Origin: an uncultured Anaerosacchariphilus sp.
GTDB lineage: Bacteria; Bacillota; Clostridia; Lachnospirales; Lachnospiraceae
NCBI GenBank assembly: GCA_934373375.1
Contig: CAKROP010000153.1
Coordinates: 1 to 5,714 of the forward strand
Length of the DNA stretch: 5,714 bases
Direction of reading: 5' to 3'
Shown in pieces: positions 1 to 5,714 of the stretch; within the stretch, counting starts at the first letter, position 1, and the number at the start of each line of letters is the position of its first letter. The position numbers were made by a program, and so were the translations under genes. Under the pieces are notes generated by a model. It was given only the letters and a program-made list of their open reading frames with translations, was not told the origin of the DNA and ran no database searches.

Positions 1-543
1 AAAGACGCCGGAAAATGCAGCGCCGATGGAGTTGGACTGCACCATGTTGCCCATGAAGCCCAGGGCCAGGATAATAAAAATGGCGAAAATCACGGCCAGC
101 ACCCGTCCGAAGGTTCCCTTAAATGCCTGATGGATATAATAAACCGGACCTCCGGTCACTTCTCCGTCTTTCTTGGTCTTATATTCCTGGGCAAGAGTCG
201 CCTCGCCGTAAATCGTAGCCATTCCGAAGAACGCGCTGACCCACATCCAGAAAATGGCTCCCGGACCGCCGGCGATCAGCGCCGTGGCCGCGCCGGTCAG
301 GTTACCGGTACCTACCTGAGCCGCGATGGCTGTGGCCAGAGACTGGAACGGGGTCATCTCGCCCTCCTTCCGCTCTCCGCCGGATGACTTAAAGTGTCCA
401 AATACAAGGCGGCAGCCCTCTCCAAACTTCCGTACCTGGATAAACTTCAGGCGGAACGTAAAGAAGATTCCCGTACCGCACAGGATGACGAGCAGAATCA
501 ATCCCCACATCCATTCATTCACTGCTTTCACAAATTCCAACAT
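1..543 (-). CDS. Sodium:alanine/glycine symporter (AGCS family), N-terminal part
   Basis: Integral membrane carrier that brings in alanine or glycine together with sodium. Only the first 181 codons are in the window; family members are usually about 450-480 residues, so the C-terminal part lies beyond the left edge. The start is the ATG at 541-543, with GAGAGG (553-558) 9 bases upstream. A hydrophobic segment lies at about residues 13-29 (LILLVILCGTGIFF). The conserved AGCS core follows: PFQSLATAIAAQVGTGNL (about 65-82), then GGPGAIFWMWVSAFFGMAT, matching the family's ATVGTGN and GGPGAVFWMWV blocks. A further hydrophobic helix (VLAVIFAIFIILALGFMG) precedes NMVQSNS, also typical. A glycine riboswitch in the leader favours glycine and/or alanine as substrate; this is inference, as family members differ in preference. 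The frame is open throughout the visible part. Confidence 0.93.
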   Translation of the reverse strand, partial: MLEFVKAVNEWMWGLILLVILCGTGIFFTFRLKFIQVRKFGEGCRLVFGHFKSSGGERKEGEMTPFQSLATAIAAQVGTGNLTGAATALIAGGPGAIFWMWVSAFFGMATIYGEATLAQEYKTKKDGEVTGGPVYYIHQAFKGTFGRVLAVIFAIFIILALGFMGNMVQSNSIGAAFSGVF

Positions 544-568
544 TGCTTTTTCCCTCTCTTTTATTCGT

Positions 569-601
569 AAAAAATAAGAGCTGATTTTTCAATCAGCCCT
601 C
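569..601 (-). terminator. Intrinsic terminator in the symporter leader (riboswitch expression platform)
   Basis: Read on the minus strand, an arm at 591-601 (GAGGGCTGATT) is followed by the loop GAAA and a return arm AATCAGCTCTT (576-586), with one mismatch or wobble zone, then a T-rich run. It lies between the glycine aptamer and the symporter start codon, so it can stop transcription before the gene. The bases opening the terminator (CTTTGGAG, 599-606) can pair, using G-U wobbles, with CTCTGGAG at the 5' edge of the aptamer (708-715). That gives a possible alternative fold, but whether glycine turns the gene on or off cannot be read from the sequence with certainty. Confidence 0.8.
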
Positions 602-610
602 CAAAGAGTA

Positions 611-718
611 GAACAATCTGCTTATGTAAGCCCTGTCCTTTTGCCTGAGAGATAGACAGATACGCTTCGCATCTGTGTTACACCTTCGGCGCTCATTGCT
701 TGAGACTCTCCAGAGTTC
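611..718 (-). ncRNA. Glycine riboswitch, single aptamer
   Basis: On the minus strand the conserved glycine aptamer core is complete. It contains GGAGAG (706-711), a short hairpin CTCA-AGCAA-TGAG, the block CGCCGAAGG, then GTAAC. A hairpin with 6-base ACAGAT/ATCTGT arms follows (656-676), then CTCTCAGGCAAAAGGACAG (633-651 region). GAGAG pairs with CTCTC as in the family. Only one full aptamer is present. Just after it, GCTT-ACAT-AAGC (620-631) forms a small hairpin that fits the 'ghost aptamer' described 3' of type-1 singlet glycine riboswitches, and GAAC (715-718) can pair with GTTC (611-614) as an outer helix. The RNA leads into a terminator and then the symporter gene, so it should adjust transporter expression to the intracellular glycine level. 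Confidence 0.93.
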
Positions 719-745
719 ATCGATTTGTGTTTTTCGACAGTACTG

Positions 746-774
746 ACTATAGCATACTTTTGTCCGTCTGGCAA
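746..774 (-). promoter_or_regulatory. Sigma-A-type promoter of the riboswitch-symporter unit
   Basis: On the minus strand, TTGCCA (769-774) is separated by exactly 17 bases from TATAGT (746-751). Each hexamer matches the TTGACA/TATAAT consensus at five of six positions. Transcription would start near 739, about 20 bases before the aptamer, which suits a riboswitch leader. An A/T-rich tract just upstream (about 780-797) could act as an UP element. Confidence 0.75.
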
Positions 775-842
775 GGACTATTCATAAAATTTTTTCCCAT
801 ATTTCTATTTCTCCCGAAAATCCTGCACTTTTTCCCCGGTAC

Positions 843-871
843 TTGTTTACTTTTCTCCGAAAATATATTAA
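843..871 (+). promoter_or_regulatory. Possible promoter of the phosphofructokinase gene
   Basis: TTGTTT (843-848) and TATTAA (866-871) are spaced by 17 bases; TATATT (864-869) is an alternative -10 with a 15-base gap. The A/T-rich stretch is the best candidate between the divergent genes, but the match to consensus is only moderate. It would give a leader of about 40 bases with no evident structured RNA. Confidence 0.4.
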
Positions 872-920
872 AATCGAACCGAACTATGTTTTACAATATT
901 TTATAAAGGAGATTTTTGTT

Positions 921-2582
921 ATGGAAATTTCAGCTTTACAGAAAGCCAGATATGAGTACGCTCCGAAGCTTCCGGGCATGCTCAGAAACGGCATCGCAGA
1001 TATTTGCGTAAAAGAAGGCGAAGCTACCCAGAGCGTAGCGGATCAGGACAAGATCAAAGCGCTGTTCCCGAACACCTACGGTGAGAAGGAAATCACCTTC
1101 GAGAAGGGCCAGAACACTTCTGCTCCCAAGAAGCAGGTAGTAGGCGTTATCCTTTCCGGCGGACAGGCTCCGGGCGGACACAACGTTATCTGCGGTCTCT
1201 ACGACGCACTGAAGGCTACCAACAAAGAGAACGTACTGTACGGCTTCAAGGGCGGCCCCAGCGGACTGATCAATGACGATTACGTAGAGTTCGACGATGA
1301 GTTCATTAACGCATACAGAAATACCGGCGGATTCGATATCATCGGTTCCGGCCGTACCAAGCTGGAGACTGAGGAGCAGTTCGCTATCGTTTCCGAGGTT
1401 TGCAAGAAGCATGGCGTAACCGCAGTTGTTATCATCGGCGGCGACGATTCCAATACCAACGCAGCAGTTCTGGCTGAGTACTTTGCAGCACACAATACCG
1501 GCGTACAGGTTATCGGCTGCCCGAAGACCATCGACGGCGACCTGAAGAATGAGGATATCGAGTGCTCCTTCGGTTTCGATACTGCTACCAAGACCTACAG
1601 CGAGATCATCGGTAACATCGAGCGTGACGCAAACTCCGCTAAGAAGTACTGGCATTTTGTAAAGGTTATGGGAAGAAGCGCTTCTCACGTAGCTCTGGAG
1701 TGCGCACTGCAGACTCAGCCGAACATCTGCCTGATTTCTGAGGAAGTCGCTGAGAAGAAGATGTCTCTGTCCCAGATCGCTGACTACATTGCAGACTCTG
1801 TAGAGAAGAGAGCAGCAAAGGGCATGAACTTTGGTGTAGCTATCATCCCGGAGGGTGTGGTTGAGTTTGTTCCGGAGTTCTCCGTTCTGATTCAGGAGAT
1901 CAACGAGCTTCTGGCCGGCAGCAAAGCTGACGAGTTCAACGCTCTGGCTACCTGGGCTGAGAAGTATGCATTTATCGAGAAGGGTCTGACCAAGGAGTCC
2001 ATGGCTGTATTCGCTATCCTGCCGCAGGCAATTCAGCAGCAGCTGTTCATGGAGCGCGACCCGCATGGTAACGTTCAGGTTTCCCTGATCGAGTCTGAGA
2101 AGCTGTTCTCCTCCATGGTTGCGGCAAAGCTGGCTGAGAGAAAGGCTGCCGGTACCTACAATGGTAAGTTCAGCGCCCTGCATCATTTCCTGGGATATGA
2201 AGGAAGATGCGCATTCCCGTCCAACTTCGATTCCGATTACTGCTACTCTCTGGGTTACAACGCATTCATGCTGATTCAGTATGGCTACAACGGATACCTT
2301 TCCAAGGTTTCCAATCTGTCCAAGCCGGCTAATGAGTGGGTTGCAGGCGGTATGCCGATTACCAAGATGATGAACATCGAGAGAAGACATGGCGAGGATA
2401 AGCCGGTTATTAAGAAGGCTCTGGTTGAGCTTGACGGCGCTCCGTTCAAGTTCTTCGAGGCTCATCGTGAGCAGTGGGCTCTTGAAACCTGCTTTGTTTA
2501 TCCGGGTGCTATCCAGTACTACGGACCGACTGAGGTTTGCGACGCTACGACTAAGACTCTGGCGCTGGAGCAGGCGAAATAA
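921..2582 (+). CDS. pfp: Pyrophosphate--fructose 6-phosphate 1-phosphotransferase (PPi-PFK), long type
   Basis: Cytoplasmic glycolytic enzyme that transfers phosphate from pyrophosphate to fructose 6-phosphate, giving fructose 1,6-bisphosphate and phosphate; the reaction is reversible. The protein has 553 residues, the length of the long PPi-PFK clade (plant beta-subunit and spirochaete type, about 550) rather than the roughly 320 of bacterial ATP-PFK. Visible motifs are GGQAPGGHN (80-88, phosphate-binding loop), GGDDSNTNA (173-181), PKTIDGD (201-207, catalytic loop with the general-base Asp), MGRSASH (250-256) and FLGYEGR near 440. The second Asp in GGDDS and the Lys in PKTID are the residues that mark pyrophosphate rather than ATP use; ATP enzymes have GGDGS and PGTID. 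The start ATG at 921 follows AAGGAG (906-911) by 9 bases. An in-frame ATG at 843 lacks such a site, and its 26-residue extension does not look like the family. The gene stands alone, with its own terminator downstream. Codon use is strongly biased, suggesting high expression. Confidence 0.96.
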   Translation: MEISALQKARYEYAPKLPGMLRNGIADICVKEGEATQSVADQDKIKALFPNTYGEKEITFEKGQNTSAPKKQVVGVILSGGQAPGGHNVICGLYDALKATNKENVLYGFKGGPSGLINDDYVEFDDEFINAYRNTGGFDIIGSGRTKLETEEQFAIVSEVCKKHGVTAVVIIGGDDSNTNAAVLAEYFAAHNTGVQVIGCPKTIDGDLKNEDIECSFGFDTATKTYSEIIGNIERDANSAKKYWHFVKVMGRSASHVALECALQTQPNICLISEEVAEKKMSLSQIADYIADSVEKRAAKGMNFGVAIIPEGVVEFVPEFSVLIQEINELLAGSKADEFNALATWAEKYAFIEKGLTKESMAVFAILPQAIQQQLFMERDPHGNVQVSLIESEKLFSSMVAAKLAERKAAGTYNGKFSALHHFLGYEGRCAFPSNFDSDYCYSLGYNAFMLIQYGYNGYLSKVSNLSKPANEWVAGGMPITKMMNIERRHGEDKPVIKKALVELDGAPFKFFEAHREQWALETCFVYPGAIQYYGPTEVCDATTKTLALEQAK

Positions 2583-2592
2583 GTTTATAAGC

Positions 2593-2629
2593 AAAAATCC
2601 CGCGTGGCGAATGCCACACGGGATTTTTT
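2593..2629 (+). terminator. Intrinsic terminator of the pfp gene, possibly bidirectional
   Basis: It begins 10 bases after the pfp stop codon. The arms 2593-2608 and 2613-2628 pair over 16 positions with a single C-A mismatch (2603/2618) around a GAAT loop, and T6 (2624-2629) forms the 3' end. On the minus strand the same stem ends in T5 (complement of 2593-2597), so it could also stop transcripts arriving from the converging liv operon. Confidence 0.92.
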
Positions 2630-2647
2630 AGTTTGTTTAAAACGGAC

Positions 2648-2721
2648 GAAGGCAGGAGTAGAAATTTTCCACGCTCGGGCGCAATTAGGCCCTCCTTAGG
2701 AAAGTTTCTACTCCTGCCTTC
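2648..2721. repeat. Long inverted repeat / hairpin between convergent genes
   Basis: GAAGGCAGGAGTAGAAA (2648-2664) has a perfect 17-base inverted copy at 2705-2721. Pairing continues inward as TTTTCC (2665-2670) with GGAAAG (2699-2704), giving a 23-base stem with one G-U pair and no bulge. The loop is 28 bases and contains a smaller GGGC/GCCC stem (2677-2680 with 2689-2692 region). Outside the stem, AAAAC (2639-2643) can pair with GTTTT (2723-2727) across a small internal loop. It encodes no evident protein. It may act as the 3' end structure of the liv operon transcript, as a backup terminator, or may be a copy of a dispersed intergenic element; the sequence alone does not decide. Confidence 0.85.
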
Positions 2722-2783
2722 TGTTTTATGAGCTAACTCTCTTAGTTCTGTTTTGCGCGGGGCCTGCTTGGAGCAGAGCCCGT

Positions 2784-3494
2784 CTATTCGCCCAGGTATG
2801 CCTTCTTCACCTGATCGTTGTCCAGGAGCATCTTGGCGTCGCCTTCCAGGACGATGTTGCCGGTTTCGAGGACATAGCCACGGTCGGCGATGGAGAGGGC
2901 TTTTTTGGCGTTCTGCTCTACCAGGAGAACGGTGGTGCCGCCTTCGCTGACTTCACGGATGATGTCAAAGATCTCGTTTACGAAGATGGGGGACAGACCC
3001 ATGGAAGGCTCATCCATCAGGATAATCTTCGGGTGGGACATGAGGGCGCGGCCCATGGCCAGCATCTGCTGCTCACCGCCGGACAGGGTTCCTGCCATCT
3101 GATTTTTACGCTCTTCCAGTCTGGGAAAACGCTTGTATACACGAAGCAGGGTTTCCTCGATCTCTTCTTTATCTTTCCGGGTAAACGCGCCCAGCTTCAG
3201 GTTGTCTAAGACGCTCAGCTGCGCAAAAACGCGGCGTCCTTCCGGGACATGGGCCATTCCCATGGATACAATTTTGTGGGCCGGGACTTTCGTGATGTCC
3301 TGTCCTTCGAAAAGGATCTCTCCGTGTTTCGGGGAGATCAGGCCGGTGATGGTCTGCAGGGTCGTGGTTTTGCCTGCGCCGTTGGCTCCGATCAGCGCGA
3401 TGACTTCGCCCTCGTTTACCTCGAAGGAGATTCCCTTGATGGCCTGTATCATGCCATAATATACCTGTATATCTTTTACTTCCAGCATTGCCAT
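2784..3494 (-). CDS. livF: Branched-chain amino-acid ABC transporter, ATP-binding protein LivF
   Basis: One of the two ATPases that drive the Liv-type (HAAT family) importer at the inner face of the membrane. The protein has 236 residues, matching LivF of E. coli (237). Motifs: Walker A GANGAGKT (36-43), the LivF-typical VPEGRRVF (83-90), signature LSGGEQQ (138-144), Walker B ILMDEP (158-163) and LVEQN (191-195). In LVEQN, Gln replaces the usual switch histidine; this is normal for LivF, not a defect. The ATG at 3492-3494 was chosen because AGGAGG lies 9 bases upstream. An in-frame TTG at 3518 would lie inside the livG gene and has no such site; a second ATG at 3486-3488 is less well placed. 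It is the last gene of the operon, 13 bases after livG. It could serve another hydrophobic amino acid or amide, since this family's specificity comes from the binding protein. Confidence 0.93.
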   Translation of the reverse strand: MAMLEVKDIQVYYGMIQAIKGISFEVNEGEVIALIGANGAGKTTTLQTITGLISPKHGEILFEGQDITKVPAHKIVSMGMAHVPEGRRVFAQLSVLDNLKLGAFTRKDKEEIEETLLRVYKRFPRLEERKNQMAGTLSGGEQQMLAMGRALMSHPKIILMDEPSMGLSPIFVNEIFDIIREVSEGGTTVLLVEQNAKKALSIADRGYVLETGNIVLEGDAKMLLDNDQVKKAYLGE

Positions 3495-3503
3495 AATTCG
3501 ATT

Positions 3504-3509
3504 CCTCCT
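3504..3509 (-). promoter_or_regulatory. Ribosome binding site of livF, overlapping the livG stop codon
   Basis: AGGAGG on the minus strand shares bases with the livG stop codon TAG (3508-3510) and lies 9 bases before the livF ATG (3492-3494). It fixes the livF start and suggests that translation of the two ATPase genes is coupled. Confidence 0.85.
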
Positions 3510-4266
3510 ATTCTCCAAGGTAAGCTGTGATTACCTTCGGATCTTTCAGCACTTCTGCTGTCGGTCCCTCTGTCAGTACCTGACCGAAGTTCAGGACGGT
3601 CAGCTTCTCGCAGATACCGGATACCAGCTTCATGTCGTGCTCAATCAGAAGAATCGTCATATGGAATTCATCCCGCACGAAGCGGATGGTCTTCATCAGT
3701 TCCAGTGTCTCGTTGGGGTTCATGCCGGCTGCCGGTTCATCCAGAAGCAGCAGCTTCGGGTCTGTGGCCAGTGCTCTTGCGATTTCCAGCTTTCTCTGCT
3801 TGCCGTAGGGCAGGTTGGACGCCTTGTAATCAGCCTCTTTATCCAGATCAAAGACCTTCAGAAGCTCCATGGCCCGCTCATTCATCTCCTTCTCCACTTT
3901 ATAGTACTTCGGCAGACGAAGGATACCGGTCAGGGTAGAATACTGGTGATGATTGTGCAGTCCGACCTTTACATTGTCCAGAACCGTCAGTTCGTTGAAC
4001 AGACGGATGTTCTGGAAGGTACGGGCGATGCCGTGCTTATTGATTTCAATGGTTTTCTTGCCGGTAATATTTTCACCGTCCAGCATGATGTAGCCGTCGG
4101 TGGGCTGATAGACACCGGTCAGCAGATTGAATACGGTGGTTTTTCCTGCGCCGTTGGGGCCGATGAGACCGTACAGCTGTCCCTGTTCTATCTCCATATG
4201 GAAATCATCCACGGCGCGAAGTCCGCCAAAGGAGATTCCAAGATTCTTTACTTCCAGTAATGCCAT
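3508..4266 (-). CDS. livG: Branched-chain amino-acid ABC transporter, ATP-binding protein LivG
   Basis: Partner ATPase of LivF in the Liv-type importer; the two are expected to pair under the LivH-LivM membrane channel. The 252 residues match the family (about 255). Motifs: Walker A GPNGAGKT (36-43), Q-loop ARTFQNIRLF with Gln85, the LivG form of the signature LPYGKQRKLEIARALA (152-167) in place of LSGGQ, Walker B LLLLDEP (172-178), and the switch histidine in LLIEHDM (His210). The degenerate signature is normal for LivG. The ATG at 4264-4266 has AGGAGG (4276-4281) 9 bases upstream, and the livM stop codon ends 1 base before the start. The C-terminal end TAYLGE resembles the KAYLGE end of LivF, as usual for this pair. 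Substrate specificity is not visible in this subunit. Confidence 0.95.
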   Translation of the reverse strand: MALLEVKNLGISFGGLRAVDDFHMEIEQGQLYGLIGPNGAGKTTVFNLLTGVYQPTDGYIMLDGENITGKKTIEINKHGIARTFQNIRLFNELTVLDNVKVGLHNHHQYSTLTGILRLPKYYKVEKEMNERAMELLKVFDLDKEADYKASNLPYGKQRKLEIARALATDPKLLLLDEPAAGMNPNETLELMKTIRFVRDEFHMTILLIEHDMKLVSGICEKLTVLNFGQVLTEGPTAEVLKDPKVITAYLGE

Positions 4267-4267
4267 C

Positions 4268-5341
4268 TTATTTTACCTCCTCTGCTTTTTTGCCGCGTTT
4301 GAAAAACGCCTTAATGCGCTCCTGAATCTCCTGGCCTCCCTGGCTGGATGTGAAGATCATAGTCGCGATCAGGACGACTGCGTAAATCAGCATACGGTAG
4401 TCGTTCAGGGAACGGAGGAGTTCTGGAAGCAGGGTCAGTACCACGGCCGCGATGATAGAGCCGCGGATATTGCCGATGCCGCCCAGTACCACGAATACCA
4501 GGATCATGATGGACATGTTGTAACCGAAGTTTTTCGGCAGCGCGATCAGGGTGGACAGGTTGTGGGCGTAGAGCACGCCTGCGGTTCCTGCCAGTGCCGC
4601 AGATACACTGAAGGCCAGAAGCTTGTATTTCGTAATGTCGATTCCCACGGACTCGGCTGCGATGCGGTTATCACGGATGGCCATGATGGCGCGGCCGGTA
4701 CGGGAATTGATAAGGTTGATGACGATAAATAAGGTCACCAGGATCAGGATGATTCCGATGAGGAAGGTGGAATCGTTGGGGGTTCCGGTGATTCCCTGGG
4801 GCCCCTTGATGAGCACCTGTCCGCCCGGCTCCAGGCCTAAGGACATGCTGTCCTTGGTGGATACGTGGAAGCCTGCGCTGTCGCGGCCCAGGAATACGAC
4901 GTTGACCACATTTTTAATGATCTCGCCGAAGGCCAGGGTCACGATGGCCAGGTAGTCGCCCTTCAGACGAAGTACCGGAATACCGATCAGGAAGCCGAAC
5001 AGCGCGGCTACTGCAGTTCCCACCAAAAGTGCCAGGAAGAACCGAAGCCCCGCCGGGTGAATCATGTCAGCCGTGATCTTGGAAAACAGCGCTCCGGAAA
5101 AGGCTCCGGCGCACATGAAGCCCGCGTGTCCCAGACTCAGCTCTCCCAGGATACCTACGGTCAAGTTCAGGGAGATGGCCAGAATCACATACACGCACAG
5201 TGGAACCAGAAGTCCCTGCAGAAGACTGGAAATCAGTCCTGCCTGCATACAAAGGGTAACGATAATATATGCTGCAACGACGATTCCATATGTAATCAGA
5301 TTGCTGCGGAGCTGTTTGTTTATTTTCTTCATCTTCTTCAC
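4268..5341 (-). CDS. livM: Branched-chain amino-acid ABC transporter, permease LivM
   Basis: Membrane subunit that forms the transport path together with LivH. The 357 residues carry about 8-10 hydrophobic segments (for example about 14-33, 42-64, 99-122, 191-211, 241-259, 276-302 and 315-331). Family blocks are GELSLGHAGFMCAGAF (66-81), LRLKGDYLAIVTLAFGEI (124-141) and the cytoplasmic coupling loop GRAIMAIRDNRIAAESVGI (216-234), which contacts the ATPases. VVLGGIGNIRGSIIAA (284-299) is also typical. The segment at about 150-178 between NVVNVV and KGPQGITG is a longer loop than in E. coli LivM. The start is taken as GTG (5339-5341), because AGGAG (5351-5355) is 9 bases upstream, the same gap as for the neighbouring genes; an ATG at 5330-5332 would be 18 bases away. 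The gene directly follows the livH stop. The lysine-rich tail (KRGKKAEEVK) is probably cytoplasmic. Confidence 0.94.
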   Translation of the reverse strand: MKKMKKINKQLRSNLITYGIVVAAYIIVTLCMQAGLISSLLQGLLVPLCVYVILAISLNLTVGILGELSLGHAGFMCAGAFSGALFSKITADMIHPAGLRFFLALLVGTAVAALFGFLIGIPVLRLKGDYLAIVTLAFGEIIKNVVNVVFLGRDSAGFHVSTKDSMSLGLEPGGQVLIKGPQGITGTPNDSTFLIGIILILVTLFIVINLINSRTGRAIMAIRDNRIAAESVGIDITKYKLLAFSVSAALAGTAGVLYAHNLSTLIALPKNFGYNMSIMILVFVVLGGIGNIRGSIIAAVVLTLLPELLRSLNDYRMLIYAVVLIATMIFTSSQGGQEIQERIKAFFKRGKKAEEVK

Positions 5342-5714
5342 CTACACTTTCTCCTGAATCTGCTTACCCAGAAGTCCGGTAGGCTTCACAAGCAGTACGA
5401 TAATCAATACCGCGAACACAATGGCGTCTGCCAGCTGGGAAGAAATATAAGCCTTGCTTAAGATCTCGATGACGCCCAACAGAATGCCTCCGATGAAGGC
5501 TCCCGGAATGGATCCGATACCGCCGAATACCGCTGCCACGAAGGCCTTGATACCAGGCATGGAGCCGGTGTACGGGGTCAGGGCCGGATAGGAGGAGCAC
5601 ATCAGTACGCCCGCGATGGCCGCCAGGGCGGAACCGATGGCGAAGGTCAGGGCAATGGTCGCGTTGACATTGACGCCCATCAGCTGGGCTGCTCCGCTGT
5701 CCTCGGATACGGCC
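5342..5714 (-). CDS. livH: Branched-chain amino-acid ABC transporter, permease LivH, C-terminal part
   Basis: Second membrane subunit of the Liv-type importer. The last 123 residues are present and the 5' part lies beyond the right edge; full-length LivH is about 290-310 residues. The visible part begins within the coupling loop (AVSEDSGAAQLMGVNVNAT), which corresponds to the AEDLKMASLLGIN region of E. coli LivH. It continues with a helix IALTFAIGSALAAIAGVLM, the family block KAFVAAVFGGIGSIPGAFIGG, and two further hydrophobic helices ending in LLVKPTGLLGK, a hallmark of LivH C-termini (RPTGLLG). The frame is open up to the window edge. The stop TAG (5342-5344) abuts the livM GTG start with no gap. 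The substrate-binding protein gene usually found upstream of livH is not in the window. Confidence 0.93.
   Translation of the reverse strand, partial: AVSEDSGAAQLMGVNVNATIALTFAIGSALAAIAGVLMCSSYPALTPYTGSMPGIKAFVAAVFGGIGSIPGAFIGGILLGVIEILSKAYISSQLADAIVFAVLIIVLLVKPTGLLGKQIQEKV
5351..5355 (-). promoter_or_regulatory. Ribosome binding site that decides the livM start
   Basis: AGGAG on the minus strand lies within the end of livH, 9 bases before the GTG at 5339-5341. The livF, livG and pfp sites use the same 9-base gap, which supports the GTG over the ATG nine bases further on. Confidence 0.7.

Noticed and set aside
130..577. Two small plus-strand open frames (130-387 and 326-577) over the symporter gene
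   Set aside because: Both are antisense to a clear AGCS coding frame; their translations have no recognisable features and neither has an evident ribosome binding site.
843..920. N-terminal extension of the pfp protein from the in-frame ATG at 843
   Set aside because: The 26 extra residues overlap the likely promoter and leader, no ribosome binding site precedes that ATG, and the ATG at 921 has a strong one at good spacing.
936..2594. A 552-codon open frame on the minus strand, antisense to almost all of pfp
   Set aside because: It is a shadow of a strongly codon-biased gene. The translation is rich in Leu, Ser and Val with no recognisable domain, and the start lies in the pfp terminator region. 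The plus-strand frame carries all PPi-PFK motifs.
2760..2781. GC-rich stem just after livF as an intrinsic terminator
   Set aside because: The stem is interrupted by an internal loop, and the minus-strand sequence after it (CGCGCAAAAC) has no T-run.
3495..3518. livF start at the in-frame TTG (3516-3518)
   Set aside because: It lies inside the end of livG without a suitable ribosome binding site, while the ATG at 3492-3494 has AGGAGG at 9 bases and gives the usual family length.
3637..5461. Plus-strand open frames of about 200 codons opposite livG, livM and livH
   Set aside because: They are antisense shadows of conserved transporter genes; the Gln/His-rich composition and lack of motifs are typical of reverse-strand reading.

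Overview
The window looks like the chromosome of a gut-type Firmicute, most likely a Lachnospiraceae/Clostridia member. This rests on a glycine riboswitch ahead of an alanine/glycine symporter gene, a long-type pyrophosphate-dependent phosphofructokinase, strong AGGAGG ribosome binding sites at an almost constant 9-base spacing, and moderate GC content. The genus cannot be fixed from the sequence alone.

Layout from left to right: (1) 1-543, minus strand: the N-terminal 181 codons of a sodium:alanine/glycine symporter (AGCS family), cut by the window edge. (2) 544-920: a divergent control region. On the minus strand it holds a good sigma-A-type promoter, a single-aptamer glycine riboswitch and an intrinsic terminator in the leader of the symporter gene. 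On the plus strand it holds a weaker promoter and a strong ribosome binding site for the next gene. (3) 921-2582, plus strand: pyrophosphate--fructose-6-phosphate 1-phosphotransferase, a complete 553-residue glycolytic enzyme. (4) 2583-2783: a convergent intergenic region with a clear intrinsic terminator and, next to it, a very long hairpin (23 paired bases around a 28-base loop). (5) 2784-5714, minus strand: the distal part of a branched-chain (or related) amino-acid ABC transporter operon in the order livH (partial) - livM - livG - livF. The genes are packed with 0, 1 and 13 bases between them. The substrate-binding protein gene is not in the window and probably lies upstream of livH, beyond the right edge.

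The transport genes would supply amino acids: the symporter takes up alanine or glycine with sodium under a glycine-sensing RNA, and the Liv system uses ATP. The phosphofructokinase uses pyrophosphate instead of ATP for the committed glycolytic step. The two outer transcription units are physically separate from the enzyme gene, and nothing shows joint control.

I found no clearly undescribed system. The parts most worth a second look are the singlet glycine riboswitch with its terminator, the long intergenic hairpin, and an imperfect direct repeat between the divergent promoters.
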